64,000 bases of DNA from the NCBI GenBank assembly GCA_023667315.1, contig JAMPAI010000002.1, positions 310,001-374,000 on the forward strand, written 5' to 3'. This document shows positions 41,431 through 50,840 of the stretch, in pieces. The DNA is from Ruminococcus flavefaciens. GTDB taxonomy: Bacteria; Bacteroidota; Bacteroidia; Bacteroidales; P3. The notes beneath the pieces are model-generated. The model ran no database searches. It saw nothing but the letters and a program-made list of their open reading frames with translations, and was not told where the DNA came from. Position 1 is the first letter of the stretch, and every line of letters begins with the position of its first letter. The position numbers were made by a program, and so were the translations under genes.

Positions 41431-42630
41431 TTACCTCACCGAAAACTTTTCCGTAAGCACCCCGCAAGGGGTCTTGACGCGGGCAAGATAGATGCCCGAG
41501 GGCATCCACGACACGTTGTAGCGGAACAAGGTTTGATTATCCAATGTGGCGGCATACAGGATGCGCCCGTTTACATCCAAAATCTCCACCTTTTGAAGGT
41601 TGCAGCCCGTGGCGGTGAGCGTTATCGTTTCGCCGGCGGGGTTGGGGCTTAGGATTAACTCCGCTTTTTGGTGCTTTTCGGTTGGGGTGGCACATATCTT
41701 CTTTAAGTCCGAGGGAGATGTTTCTATGAAAGGAAATGGATACCCCCTCAAATCATAGTATGAATAAACAATCTCCGCAAACAGATGAACACTATCTCCG
41801 ATCATATACTCCTCACCTCCAATTTGAAAAGGACCGTCCCCATATTTATATCCTTCATCTATAAAGGAAAGCCCCCATACAACACTGGTATCGCCGACGG
41901 TCCACTTAAAAGACAATATTTTGTCTGTTCCAGGAAACGAAAACATTGGTTCCGTGAATACCAGTCTCCCGTTTCCTCCATAAAAATGCATGTGATCTAC
42001 GCAATTTAATAGATAACATGCATGTGCCGGCCCCATATAATCTTTTCCCCCATTAACACAGAAAACGTTTTCAATAGTGTCTAACGAGCTCCCGAAATAT
42101 CTATGCCAGGTTATGCCGTGTGAACTCGAACCTACCTTGGTCAACCAACTATCCGAAACTTGATGAACAACATCATAAACATCCAGATATTGAAATTTGT
42201 TGCCCGAAATAACGGTGTCTCCAACTGCCAATACCCGATAAATCGGATTTTTGAGATTATCCGTTTCCTCTATCCAATCCGTTTCCCAAACATCGTCTGC
42301 TTTTAGGGAAAAGTCCATAATCACATATTCCCTTTGAGTGGCATAGTCGTAGGCATAGAGCCGTATGTCGTCTTCCCGCAGCGCATAACCCGCCGAAGCT
42401 TCGTTTTTTTTATCACAAGATGCCCGCCATAGCACCTCTCGATAGGTATGTTCTCCAATAACAGTGTCTTTTCCGTAACAATATTGGTCATTCCGACAAT
42501 AGGTTTCTTTATAACGAAACAAAGACCAAACCCTGACACGAGCTTCTTCTCCGCTTACTATACCTGGACCCGCCCATACATTCGGCGATAAAACACACAA
42601 GAGCAGTATGATTGACAATTTTCTCTTCAT
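41431..42630 (-). CDS. secreted T9SS-cargo protein, paralog B
   Basis: A 399-residue paralog of the protein at 39130-40353, with signal peptide MKRKLSIILLLCVLSPNVWA, shared body motifs (SAGYALRED, DWIEETD, VHQVSDSWL, VFCVNGGKDY) and a nearly identical T9SS sorting domain (LILSPNPAGETITLTATG; YLARVKTPCGVLTEKFSV). The bodies align along their whole length but only moderately, so the near identity of the tails suggests gene conversion or strong constraint. Function unknown. It starts 11 nt after the C25 peptidase gene. Confidence 0.8.
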   Translation of the reverse strand: MKRKLSIILLLCVLSPNVWAGPGIVSGEEARVRVWSLFRYKETYCRNDQYCYGKDTVIGEHTYREVLWRASCDKKNEASAGYALREDDIRLYAYDYATQREYVIMDFSLKADDVWETDWIEETDNLKNPIYRVLAVGDTVISGNKFQYLDVYDVVHQVSDSWLTKVGSSSHGITWHRYFGSSLDTIENVFCVNGGKDYMGPAHACYLLNCVDHMHFYGGNGRLVFTEPMFSFPGTDKILSFKWTVGDTSVVWGLSFIDEGYKYGDGPFQIGGEEYMIGDSVHLFAEIVYSYYDLRGYPFPFIETSPSDLKKICATPTEKHQKAELILSPNPAGETITLTATGCNLQKVEILDVNGRILYAATLDNQTLFRYNVSWMPSGIYLARVKTPCGVLTEKFSVR

Positions 42631-42641
42631 ATTTTTGGTTT

Positions 42642-44987
42642 TTACAAGGTTGTAATATTTACTTTCGCACCGAGTTCTATGGTCGTACCGGGATGCAGTT
42701 GTATGTCGGTTCCATGGAAGTTTACGGTGGCATCAGACTTAATCACAACGTTTCCTTGAGGTTTAGCGGTCGTAACGTTCGAGCCGACTTTTATCGTCTT
42801 TCCGAAATACATTTGGGTTCCCGATATAGTTTCGTTTTGGATGAAAAGGTCGTCCAGAAGTGTCATGCCGTCAACATGGGGTATTTTGTTGTGCCCCGAT
42901 ATGCAAACCGTTACGTATTGTGGTGATGCAGTCGTATAAACGGCCGTCGTGCCTACATATGACACTACCTCTCCGCTTGCCATGTTATAAAAGGTAATCG
43001 TTGCCTCCCCTCCCGGCAGGGTAACCGCAACCCTGTTCGTTCCTCGGTTTACCGCCACACCAGAGAAATTCGTGGGTTGTTCCGTATAAATTCGCATGCT
43101 CGGATCGCCGAAGCAATGGTACATTTCTCGGCAACAGCGCACCTCGTTCGTTGCCCCGTAAACCTCACTCACACGCGACAACCCTTGCTGGAGGATCTGT
43201 CCTAGCCGATAAGTGGGTGCTGGGGTCGTTCCTGTCGATTTGTACGTCGGCAAGACGATTCTAAGTCCTGGATTCGGCCAGATGGCGTCGAACATTCCCC
43301 CGATCAACACATCGTTAAGCTTTATCTTACTAAGCATTGTCGACCCAAAGATGGCCACACAGCCTCCGTTCGCCTTGCGCAAGAAGGCTTCGGCAAAGCA
43401 TTCCTTGTTATCGAATTTTCCCGTTTCGCAATTTATGCTGAAGACTACCGGCAGCTTGTTTCCGTTAGATAAGCCACCTATGTCTTCTATGGTGAACTGG
43501 GGATGCTCCCACATAGAGGGAAGCCCATGATCGTGGTGGAGTACATAGAAGGCACCCTGGTTGACGGCCCTGAGGATGTCGTCCGCATTCCCGTTCCAGG
43601 CGAACCCGGGTTTAAGTAACTCTTGTGGCAAGGGTTCCCCGTAGGAATACTCTCCTTTATTCCAATGAGTCGGCGTGACGTCCGAAGGGGTGTAATAAAT
43701 CCGCGTCACGGACTTTCCCTTGGTCATAAGGTAATTACGCACGTCTTCCGAGGTTTGAACAAACCGATTGTCGGCATAACCATCCTTTTTGACATTCAAA
43801 ATGCGCCCGTCTTCAAAAAACGAGCAGTTCACCCCTGTTCCGTAAAACGAGGCCGCTGTTACAGGGTTCCTTTCGTAATCGATCACCTTGTTGATTACTA
43901 TATCTGCTTCTGAGGGACTGGAAACCGATAGCCTGCCCATGTATAGATCCGGCAACACATCGCTTTCCCCGTCCATACAGGCGTACGGCAAGTCCGTTAT
44001 ATGCGATGCAGGGCTATCTGCTCCCGAAGAGGATGAATGAGACAAAAAATTGGTCGGCACATCCTCGTGATCCCCTATAATAAGCATAAAATAAAGGTGC
44101 GCGTTTTCGTTATAGACTTTCTGCACCTCGCTTTTAACAGTGGCCGCTGTCCAGTTTGACCTGATAAGGATGTGCACGTTGAATCCCATCAACTTTTTCC
44201 ATTCAGCAAACCGTTTGACGGCAGACTCATATTCGGGCACCGAAATTATCAGGTAATCCTGTTGGTTCAACCGTGTTGATGCGGTTGCTTTCCGACTCCC
44301 TTCGTTGGACGCGTTCAACAGGGTGTTCGACAGAAAGTTGTCGTCGACTGCAATGGAATGGGCAGGCCTGTCTCCTCCCGAAAGGACGCGGGACGGCTCG
44401 CCCTTGTCCATAAAGTTTACCACATACTTGATGTGCGTGAACGCCCGTGTCTTGCCCGTGACGATGTTGTATAGGATCGGGGATATCCTTACGTTGAGGA
44501 TGCCTTTCCCCCTGTATGTCTGGATACATTCTTCTCCCACAGGCGTTTCGGGGTAAACTTCTATCGCCGGGTCTATCGGCCTTACGGCCTGAGTTCCGTC
44601 TTCCATCGAGGAGGAACGTGCCGGGGACAGGACATATTCAAAATCCCTGTACGCCGTTTCGACAATATCGATTTGAAAGGCCTTTCCGTCTGGAATGCCG
44701 AACCGATCCACCCGTTGCAGGGTCGACGGGGTGCCGGATATGCCGTTCATGCCGAAACCGTCTATCTTCCACAGGTAACGGTTGGGGAACAGATCGTCTC
44801 TCATGATGACAGCCGCCGAAAAATCGTAGGTGACTTCGATTCCCGTTTCCGTGTTAACAATGCTTCTTTGTGGTGTTGTGGATAGAACACTGTCCACCAA
44901 AGCTCCGTTTTCAAAGAAAAGTGTCTGCTGTCCGAAGGTGTAACACCCCAAGAAGAAACACAAAAGAAATATCGCTATCTTTTTCAT
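42642..44987 (-). CDS. gingipain-family C25 cysteine peptidase, exported
   Basis: A 781-residue exported peptidase. Signal peptide, then a propeptide-like N-terminal region (to about 240), then the C25 caspase-like domain: QDYLIISVPEYESAVKRFAEW, LMLIIGDHEDVP-like strand, catalytic His487 in LHHDHG and Cys520 in SINCETGKF. An Ig-like segment follows (NRVAVTLPGGEATITFYN). The end is not a normal T9SS tail but a series of short strands (GNVVIKSDATVNFHG; LHPGTTIELGAKVNI) that resembles the 3-coathanger-stack domain. It could cleave the neighbouring T9SS cargos or host proteins. It sits 17 nt behind the S74-domain gene. Confidence 0.85.
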   Translation of the reverse strand: MKKIAIFLLCFFLGCYTFGQQTLFFENGALVDSVLSTTPQRSIVNTETGIEVTYDFSAAVIMRDDLFPNRYLWKIDGFGMNGISGTPSTLQRVDRFGIPDGKAFQIDIVETAYRDFEYVLSPARSSSMEDGTQAVRPIDPAIEVYPETPVGEECIQTYRGKGILNVRISPILYNIVTGKTRAFTHIKYVVNFMDKGEPSRVLSGGDRPAHSIAVDDNFLSNTLLNASNEGSRKATASTRLNQQDYLIISVPEYESAVKRFAEWKKLMGFNVHILIRSNWTAATVKSEVQKVYNENAHLYFMLIIGDHEDVPTNFLSHSSSSGADSPASHITDLPYACMDGESDVLPDLYMGRLSVSSPSEADIVINKVIDYERNPVTAASFYGTGVNCSFFEDGRILNVKKDGYADNRFVQTSEDVRNYLMTKGKSVTRIYYTPSDVTPTHWNKGEYSYGEPLPQELLKPGFAWNGNADDILRAVNQGAFYVLHHDHGLPSMWEHPQFTIEDIGGLSNGNKLPVVFSINCETGKFDNKECFAEAFLRKANGGCVAIFGSTMLSKIKLNDVLIGGMFDAIWPNPGLRIVLPTYKSTGTTPAPTYRLGQILQQGLSRVSEVYGATNEVRCCREMYHCFGDPSMRIYTEQPTNFSGVAVNRGTNRVAVTLPGGEATITFYNMASGEVVSYVGTTAVYTTASPQYVTVCISGHNKIPHVDGMTLLDDLFIQNETISGTQMYFGKTIKVGSNVTTAKPQGNVVIKSDATVNFHGTDIQLHPGTTIELGAKVNITTL

Positions 44988-45004
44988 GGCTCTGCCCTCC
45001 GTAA

Positions 45005-46057
45005 TTATTTCGTTACCACCATTCGTTTCGAATCGACAGTTTGGCCGCCCACAAGCAGGCTGTAGGTGTAGATACCGGGGGTAAGGGAATAGAATTCAAC
45101 CGTTATTGCACCTTTTCTGTCTCCCGAGGGAAGAACATAGGAACGCACAAGGTTTCCCGTGTTTGAATAGATGTTGAGGGTCGCCGCTTTTGTCTTGGCC
45201 GGCAAGATGTATTCGATGACGGTGCTTTCCGAAAAGGGATTGGGCATGTTCTGCATCAATGCCGCTTGGTCGGCACCCGTTTCCTTTTCGGATTTTCCTG
45301 CCTTGGGTGCTTTGTTCACCGTGTTTTGGGGTGCGGCGAGTTGTTCCCGCAACAATTCTACCGCCTCCTGGAGTTCTTCCACTTCGCTGCGGAGACTTTC
45401 GTTTTCGGTATAGGTTTCTTGAAACGCACGTACCAGATAAGGAATCATCGAAACATAGTCGAGCGTATAGATATCGGTCTCGGAAAGATACTTCACCTGG
45501 TTGGGCAGTACGTTCTGCACTTCCTGGGCAATGAATCCCACCTTTCCTTTCAGATCGGCCGTATCGAAAAGATCGTTGTCGGCCTTGAAGTCAAAAGAAA
45601 CGGGACGCAACTTTAACAATGTAGCCGTAGCCCCCTGCAAATTCTGAATGTTTTCCTTGTAGCGGACATCCGACAACTGGGTAGCGGAATTGGCATACTG
45701 AATATTGCCAACGTAAAGAATTTTAAATCTGTTAGATAAAGAGCCTAAGTCCATAAAATTAGTTATCGTTGGTGTGATAGCCGCTCTATCATAAAGGGAG
45801 GGGTTTACAATCACTGCCGGTTGAGCTTCGTCCGTTGTCGATAACGGACTTATGATAATAGGCCCTCCTGGGTTGTTACTCATCCAATTGCTGAAAGTCA
45901 CGCCACACCTACCTAAATCCACTTTCAAAGTACCGGACGCTCCATAAAGAGGCTTGCTTATCTCCACCTGCGAAGAATTTACGGTAATCTGCGCCTTTAA
46001 ACTGGCCGTTGTTACGAAAGCGGTACAGGCCGCCAATAAAAGAATTCTGTTTCTCAT
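45005..46057 (-). CDS. T9SS-cargo protein with S74 tail-fibre chaperone domain
   Basis: A 350-residue exported protein. Signal peptide, a short beta-rich part, then a peptidase S74 intramolecular chaperone domain: Ser129-Asp130 before VRYKEN with Lys134, the usual Ser/Lys self-cleavage pair (SDxRxKxNI), through VGFIAQEVQNVLP. A coiled coil (about 208-235, NESLRSEVEELQEAVELLRE) follows, and then a T9SS sorting domain (MPNPFSESTVIEYILP; GIYTYSLLVGGQTVDSKRMV). The S74 domain trims and trimerises phage fibres; here it would join trimerisation to type IX export. A -7 box stands at 46138-46145. It is the first gene of the secreted cluster. Confidence 0.85.
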   Translation of the reverse strand: MRNRILLLAACTAFVTTASLKAQITVNSSQVEISKPLYGASGTLKVDLGRCGVTFSNWMSNNPGGPIIISPLSTTDEAQPAVIVNPSLYDRAAITPTITNFMDLGSLSNRFKILYVGNIQYANSATQLSDVRYKENIQNLQGATATLLKLRPVSFDFKADNDLFDTADLKGKVGFIAQEVQNVLPNQVKYLSETDIYTLDYVSMIPYLVRAFQETYTENESLRSEVEELQEAVELLREQLAAPQNTVNKAPKAGKSEKETGADQAALMQNMPNPFSESTVIEYILPAKTKAATLNIYSNTGNLVRSYVLPSGDRKGAITVEFYSLTPGIYTYSLLVGGQTVDSKRMVVTK

Positions 46058-46137
46058 GATTTTTGGTTTTTAAAGTTGTTCTATTCGTTGACTTTTTGTT
46101 CAATATTTTACTGATGTTATGTGCTCCCTTAGCATTG

Positions 46138-46145
46138 CAAATATA
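46138..46145 (-). promoter_or_regulatory. -7 box (TATATTTG) of the secreted-protein cluster
   Basis: Exact TAnnTTTG match on the minus strand 81 bp before the S74 gene. The gap 46058-46259 holds nothing else recognised; it is AT-rich. Confidence 0.5.
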
Positions 46146-46259
46146 TGCCAATACCTCTAAAAATAAAATAGTGCCATACCAATAAGTTTTTCGTACCTTT
46201 ATAGGTTTGATTTCATTTTCTGTGCCAGAAACGGCAATTCCTAAAAAGAATAAGAATCC

Positions 46260-47777
46260 TTACCACCATACGGGCGAGACGTCGAATTTCGACTGGGGCC
46301 AGTGTTCCGGTTTCCAGTGGAAGCCGCGCAGGGTGCGTTCGCGGCGGGTCAGTTTCCCTACCGGATAGAGCGCCGTCTTGGAAGGCTGCACCACCGTGAT
46401 TCCGTTCACCGTGTTTTCCTTGAAGTACATCTTGAGGCTCTGGCTCTCAGTCTTGTTGACCCCTAATAGTTCATCGGGCTTGTCGCCCAACACGTAGTAG
46501 ACCGACTGCGCCCCGCCCACCACGTGCGCCAGACGGAATTCCGAGCTGTCGTTGAAATAGCCCCATATCCGCCGGCCCTTCACCTGGTTGTAGTAATGCT
46601 GCCCGGCAGAAACGGGCGTGGTGACGAAAGCGTTTTCCTGTATCAGCACATGGTGCGGCCTGTTGTCCGAGAACCACACCTTTATCGAGTCGCCGTCTAT
46701 CTGATAGCCCTGCAGCCACACCATCGGCTCGTAAAAAAGCTGCATGAGCGTGTCGGCATGGATGTAGGAAAGCGAGTCGCACTTGCCCTGGATGCCTTCG
46801 CGGAAGAACTTCACCCCGTGATACACGAACAGTTCCCTGATATGGCGCGCCGTGTCGTAGGTCATTATCATGGTGTCGCCCGCCACAAAGAGCGAGTCGC
46901 CGTTTTCCACCATCACCCCGCGCGGGCCTTGGGTTATCATGGCGTAGCCCGCCCCCTCGTCGTTCTCCGCGTAATCGCCCGCAAGGTAGCAGTTTCGTAA
47001 GGTATCCTGAATAAAGACATTGCCGAACACCTGCCCGCTTTTCCGCCCCAGGTCGTAGTAGATGCTGTCGCCGAAAAGGGTCTGCGTGGTCTTGGTCTTT
47101 ACATAGGCGTCTTTCTGCAGGCTCACCTTGTTCTCGTCCTGGTTGAACCAGCCCTTGCCGCCGTACATCAGGTAATCGGACGTCTCGATGTCGGTATGCC
47201 CCTTGAAGCGGGTAAGCCCCTTCTTGCTGTAGTAGAGCGAGTCGGTCCATATCGTGTAGTCGGGGTTCACGATCACCACGCTGTCGAAACAGTTGAACAT
47301 TTCCGTGCGCCCGTCGTAGAAGCCGCGCAGGGAGGTGAGTTCCGTCTCGCCCGAAACCATGTGGCCGCCGTTCCTGTAGTACGCCCTGTTCTTAAGCCCT
47401 TCGTAGAGCAGGGAGGGCGTTTCCATCGTCATCTCCCCGTCTTTGAGCACCACGTTGCGGTCCACCACGTAGGAACCCGTGGCGCCGTCGTAATCGAGCA
47501 CCTCGCCGGTAATATACACGTTCTCGGCCGTGTAGATGCGCAGGTTGTCGTAGGCCTGGCAGGAACCCGTCTTCTGGTCGTAGTCGGCGAAATCGCTGAA
47601 AATGCGGTTGCCCCCGTGTTCAATCCTTACATGACCTATCAAGCGGTACACGCCCGGACGCTGCGGCAGGCTCACGATCGAATCGCCCGTAAACGACTGC
47701 CCCATGGCCGCCTGCAACACAAAGAGCAAGCACACGGCGACACCTGTAATTCGGTATGGACGAAAATTCCGGGGCAT
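46260..47777 (-). CDS. OstA/LptA-like periplasmic protein
   Basis: A 505-residue exported protein with OstA-like beta-jellyroll repeats: YRLIGHVRIEHGGNRIFSDFA, then ITGEVLDYDGATGSYVVDRN and TRFKGHTDIETSDYLMYGG, in the style of the LptA/LptD N-domain that carries LPS across the periplasm. A signal peptide (VAVCLLFVLQAAMGQ) precedes. It is longer than E. coli LptA (about 185 residues), as in other Bacteroidetes. It ends in PVWW. The gene closes the recQ, ompH-like, nadC, purA, PepSY-like operon; lptB is just beyond recQ on the other strand, which supports an LPS-transport role. Confidence 0.8.
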   Translation of the reverse strand: MPRNFRPYRITGVAVCLLFVLQAAMGQSFTGDSIVSLPQRPGVYRLIGHVRIEHGGNRIFSDFADYDQKTGSCQAYDNLRIYTAENVYITGEVLDYDGATGSYVVDRNVVLKDGEMTMETPSLLYEGLKNRAYYRNGGHMVSGETELTSLRGFYDGRTEMFNCFDSVVIVNPDYTIWTDSLYYSKKGLTRFKGHTDIETSDYLMYGGKGWFNQDENKVSLQKDAYVKTKTTQTLFGDSIYYDLGRKSGQVFGNVFIQDTLRNCYLAGDYAENDEGAGYAMITQGPRGVMVENGDSLFVAGDTMIMTYDTARHIRELFVYHGVKFFREGIQGKCDSLSYIHADTLMQLFYEPMVWLQGYQIDGDSIKVWFSDNRPHHVLIQENAFVTTPVSAGQHYYNQVKGRRIWGYFNDSSEFRLAHVVGGAQSVYYVLGDKPDELLGVNKTESQSLKMYFKENTVNGITVVQPSKTALYPVGKLTRRERTLRGFHWKPEHWPQSKFDVSPVWW

Positions 47778-47781
47778 CTTC

Positions 47782-49476
47782 CTATCGCAGTTTGCTGTAA
47801 TCGTAGGGAACCTTCGAAACGAAATGCGCCTTGTGGTCGAAGGTAAGCATGAAGTACTTCCTTTCCTTGGTCGCCTTGTCCTTTACCCAGACGATAATCT
47901 CGTAGTAGTTCTTGGGCTTTTCCTCGGCGGAGAAACGCTGGCGGTATTTCGATTCGTAAACCACCCGCTTGCCGGTCTCGAAACGGTATTTCTCGGGCGA
48001 GTTCAGGATATACTGCATGATGGGATACGACACGTCTTTCTTGCCGAAGAACAGCGCGGTGGTGGTATGCGTGCCGTCGGGCAGGATCACGGCCTCGGCG
48101 CGCTGCCCGAAATTGGTGAAGATGGCGCGGTAGGTTCCGCTCGTATCCTTGTATTGCCTTACGCCCTCGGCCTTGGGGAAACGATGGTTGAACGCCTTCT
48201 GCACATTGTCGGGAAAGATGTTCTTTACCGAGATCTTGGCCGCCGTAAAGCTTTTGCCCTCCATGTTCGACACCATGCTTTCCCTGCGTTCCATCGGTTT
48301 GGGCCGAACCTCTCCGGGCTTTTCTTCCCTACCCCCTTCGGGTTGAACCCCAACGGTTTCTTCGGGTTGAACTTCCGCTTCCTGCGGCTTTTCTTCCGCT
48401 ATCTCCGGCTGAACCTCCGCCACTTCTTCGGGTTCCGTCGGCTGCGGTTCCTGAACCTCAACGGGCTCTTCGGTTTTTTCTTCCAGCTCTTGCTCCTGCG
48501 GTTGAACCTCAACCACCTCTTCGGGCTGCACCTCTATAACCTCCTCAACCAAAAACTCCCTCTGTTCCACGGGGCGGCGTTCCTCCGCCGGTTCTTCCCG
48601 TACTTCTTCCTGTTCGGATGCCTGACGTTCCTGAACCTCAACAGTTTCTTCGGGCTGCGGGGTTTCGTGCAAGGCCAAGTCCCCGCCCTCTTCCTGAACG
48701 ATCACCTCTTTCGGCACCACGGCCAACTCTTCGTTCGGGCGTTCGGCCAACAGCACGCTGTCTTCCCGTTCCATGCGCTGTTGCGCCGTCTTAGACTGCA
48801 CCGAGACCTTGGCGGCGATAAACTGACGCCTGGTCTGCGGCCTGTAGATGGCCCGCCGGTTCTTTTTCTGCTGCTTTACGGTATCCACGCTCGCCAGATC
48901 CCTGTCGGCAGCACGGAGCTTCTTCTCGTTGCTTACGTTCAGCTCGTTTTCCTGCATGCGCAGCACCTCTTCTTCGGTAAGCGGCTCGAAATCGTCCAGG
49001 TCTTCTATCTCCTTGCCATCTATGCTCACCACATTACCCTTCATGTCGAAGCAGACCTCGGTAAGGTAGCCTTCTATGCCGTAAATCGAGAACAGGGCGT
49101 AGTAATGCCTGCCCTGCCAGCGGTCTTCCTCATAGGTGCATGAACGCAGCATGTAAAAGGCGTACTTCTCGCTGATAAAGTCGTGCGCCAAGAGCGGCAG
49201 CTGGCTTTCGGGCACCACCCGGCGGGTGCTCACCCATTCGCCGTTGGCCTGAAAGAGCGAGGATATCTCCTTGGGTTCAAGGTTGATGCGCGCCACATAG
49301 CCCATATCCGCCAGTTCCCAGTGCACAATCTTGTACTGCGAGTGCGGATGCGCCAGATGGAAGCTCGTAACCACTTCCTCCGGCAGATCCGACCACGCCA
49401 CACGCTGGGCCGCGGCACGTTGCACGCCCATACAGAACACACAGGCCAGTAAGTACAGCGAGGTTCTCCTAAGCAT
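47782..49476 (-). CDS. exported protein with two PepSY-like ends and a Glu/Pro/Val/Gln-rich linker
   Basis: A 564-residue exported protein of unknown function. Signal peptide (LYLLACVFCMGVQRAAAQ), then a PepSY-like/BLIP-like domain (WSDLPEEVVTSFHLAHPHSQ to about 150). Residues about 240-395 are low-complexity, dominated by EEVVEVQPQEQ-type runs of Glu, Val, Pro and Gln. A second PepSY-like domain follows (IFPDNVQKAFNHRFPKAEGV; YRAIFTNFGQRAEAVILPDG). Both ends share the pattern of a domain testing or feeding a residue chain. The acidic linker could span the periplasm or peptidoglycan. It overlaps purA by 8 nt and is 4 nt before ostA, so a link to LPS transport is possible but unproven. Confidence 0.6.
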   Translation of the reverse strand: MLRRTSLYLLACVFCMGVQRAAAQRVAWSDLPEEVVTSFHLAHPHSQYKIVHWELADMGYVARINLEPKEISSLFQANGEWVSTRRVVPESQLPLLAHDFISEKYAFYMLRSCTYEEDRWQGRHYYALFSIYGIEGYLTEVCFDMKGNVVSIDGKEIEDLDDFEPLTEEEVLRMQENELNVSNEKKLRAADRDLASVDTVKQQKKNRRAIYRPQTRRQFIAAKVSVQSKTAQQRMEREDSVLLAERPNEELAVVPKEVIVQEEGGDLALHETPQPEETVEVQERQASEQEEVREEPAEERRPVEQREFLVEEVIEVQPEEVVEVQPQEQELEEKTEEPVEVQEPQPTEPEEVAEVQPEIAEEKPQEAEVQPEETVGVQPEGGREEKPGEVRPKPMERRESMVSNMEGKSFTAAKISVKNIFPDNVQKAFNHRFPKAEGVRQYKDTSGTYRAIFTNFGQRAEAVILPDGTHTTTALFFGKKDVSYPIMQYILNSPEKYRFETGKRVVYESKYRQRFSAEEKPKNYYEIIVWVKDKATKERKYFMLTFDHKAHFVSKVPYDYSKLR

Positions 49477-50773
49477 TCACTATCGTTTCTTCCCTGTCGG
49501 GACCAACCGAAATCATCTTGATGTCCAGACCCGTGTTGCGTACGATGTACTCCACGTAGGCCTTGAATTCCTTGGGCAGGCTGTCGTAGGTGCGGGCGGC
49601 GGAAATGGGGGCTTTCCAACCCGGCATCTTCTCGTAAACGGGTTCCACCCGTCCGGCCTGCTCGGTATCGGGATAGCGGCCTTCCACCGGCTTGCCGTCC
49701 AGTCTATAGGACTGCGCCACCTCGATGCTCTCGAACTCGTCCATCACGTCGGCCTTCATCATCACCAGGTCGGTAACGCCGTTCACCATAAGCGTGTAGC
49801 GCAAGGCCGGCAGATCCAGCCAGCCCGTGCGGCGCGCACGTCCCGTGGTGGCACCGAACTCGTGTCCCTTTTGGCGCAGTTCCTCACCCGTGGCATCGTG
49901 CAGCTCGGTAGGGAAAGGACCGCTGCCCACGCGGGTGCAGTAGGCCTTGAAGATGCCGTACACCTTTCCGATGCTCGAAGGCGGAACGCCCAGACCCACG
50001 CAGACCCCCGAAGTGGTGGTGCTGGAGGAGGTCACGAACGGATAGGAACCGAAGTCCACGTCGAGCAGGGTGCCCTGCGCGCCCTCGGCCAGGATTTTCT
50101 TGCCCTGGCGCATGGCCTCGTCTAAGTAATATTCGGTGGAGACCACCTCGAAACCGCGCAGTTCCTCCACGCCTTCCAGCCATTTGGCCTCGTAGTCCTT
50201 CCAAGGCATGCCGTCGATGGCGGCGGCCTCCAGGTCGAAGCCGTACTGCCTCAGCTGCAGGATATGCTCGGCCTTGAGGTCGTTGTAGCGTTTGTCGAAA
50301 TTAGGGCTAAAGATATCGCCCATGCGGAGCCCGCAACGCGCCGTCTTGTCGGTGTAGGCGGGTCCTATGCCCTTTACGGTGGAGCCGATCTTCCGGGCGC
50401 CCTTGCGGGCTTCCAGGGCGGCGTCCAATAAACGGTGCGTGGGCAGGATAAGATGTGCCTTGTCGGATATCTTCATGCGCTGGCGCGGCTCGATGCCGGC
50501 CTGCCGCAACTCGGCCGTTTCCTGACAGAAAATGCGGGCGTCCACCAACACGCCGTTGCCTATAACGTTTACCTTGCCTTCGTGAAAGATTCCCGAAGGA
50601 ATAGTGTGCAACACGTGCGTGGCACCGCCGAACTTGATGGTGTGTCCGGCATTGGGCCCGCCCTGGAAACGGGCAATGATATCGTATCGGGGAGCCAATA
50701 CGTCCACAATCTTGCCCTTGCCCTCGTCACCCCACTGGATCCCCAGTATCACATCTATTTTAGATCTCTGCAT
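49469..50773 (-). CDS. purA: adenylosuccinate synthetase
   Basis: A 434-residue GTP-dependent enzyme joining IMP and aspartate on the way to AMP. Marks: ILGIQWGDEGKGKIVDVLAP (P-loop-like, catalytic Asp), PNAGHTIKF with the catalytic His, VKGIGPAYTDK, and TGRARRTGWLDLPALRYT. The start at 50773 (MQRSKIDVI) gives the family length; the ATG at 50833 overlaps the leader. It is placed 67 nt after nadC and overlaps the PepSY-like gene by 8 nt. No oddities. Confidence 0.96.
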   Translation of the reverse strand: MQRSKIDVILGIQWGDEGKGKIVDVLAPRYDIIARFQGGPNAGHTIKFGGATHVLHTIPSGIFHEGKVNVIGNGVLVDARIFCQETAELRQAGIEPRQRMKISDKAHLILPTHRLLDAALEARKGARKIGSTVKGIGPAYTDKTARCGLRMGDIFSPNFDKRYNDLKAEHILQLRQYGFDLEAAAIDGMPWKDYEAKWLEGVEELRGFEVVSTEYYLDEAMRQGKKILAEGAQGTLLDVDFGSYPFVTSSSTTTSGVCVGLGVPPSSIGKVYGIFKAYCTRVGSGPFPTELHDATGEELRQKGHEFGATTGRARRTGWLDLPALRYTLMVNGVTDLVMMKADVMDEFESIEVAQSYRLDGKPVEGRYPDTEQAGRVEPVYEKMPGWKAPISAARTYDSLPKEFKAYVEYIVRNTGLDIKMISVGPDREETIVNA

Positions 50774-50840
50774 CTGTTTGTTTATTTGCTTTTTAAACAC
50801 AAACAACCCGGCACGCCGCAACGGCCGGATCATCCTTTTT

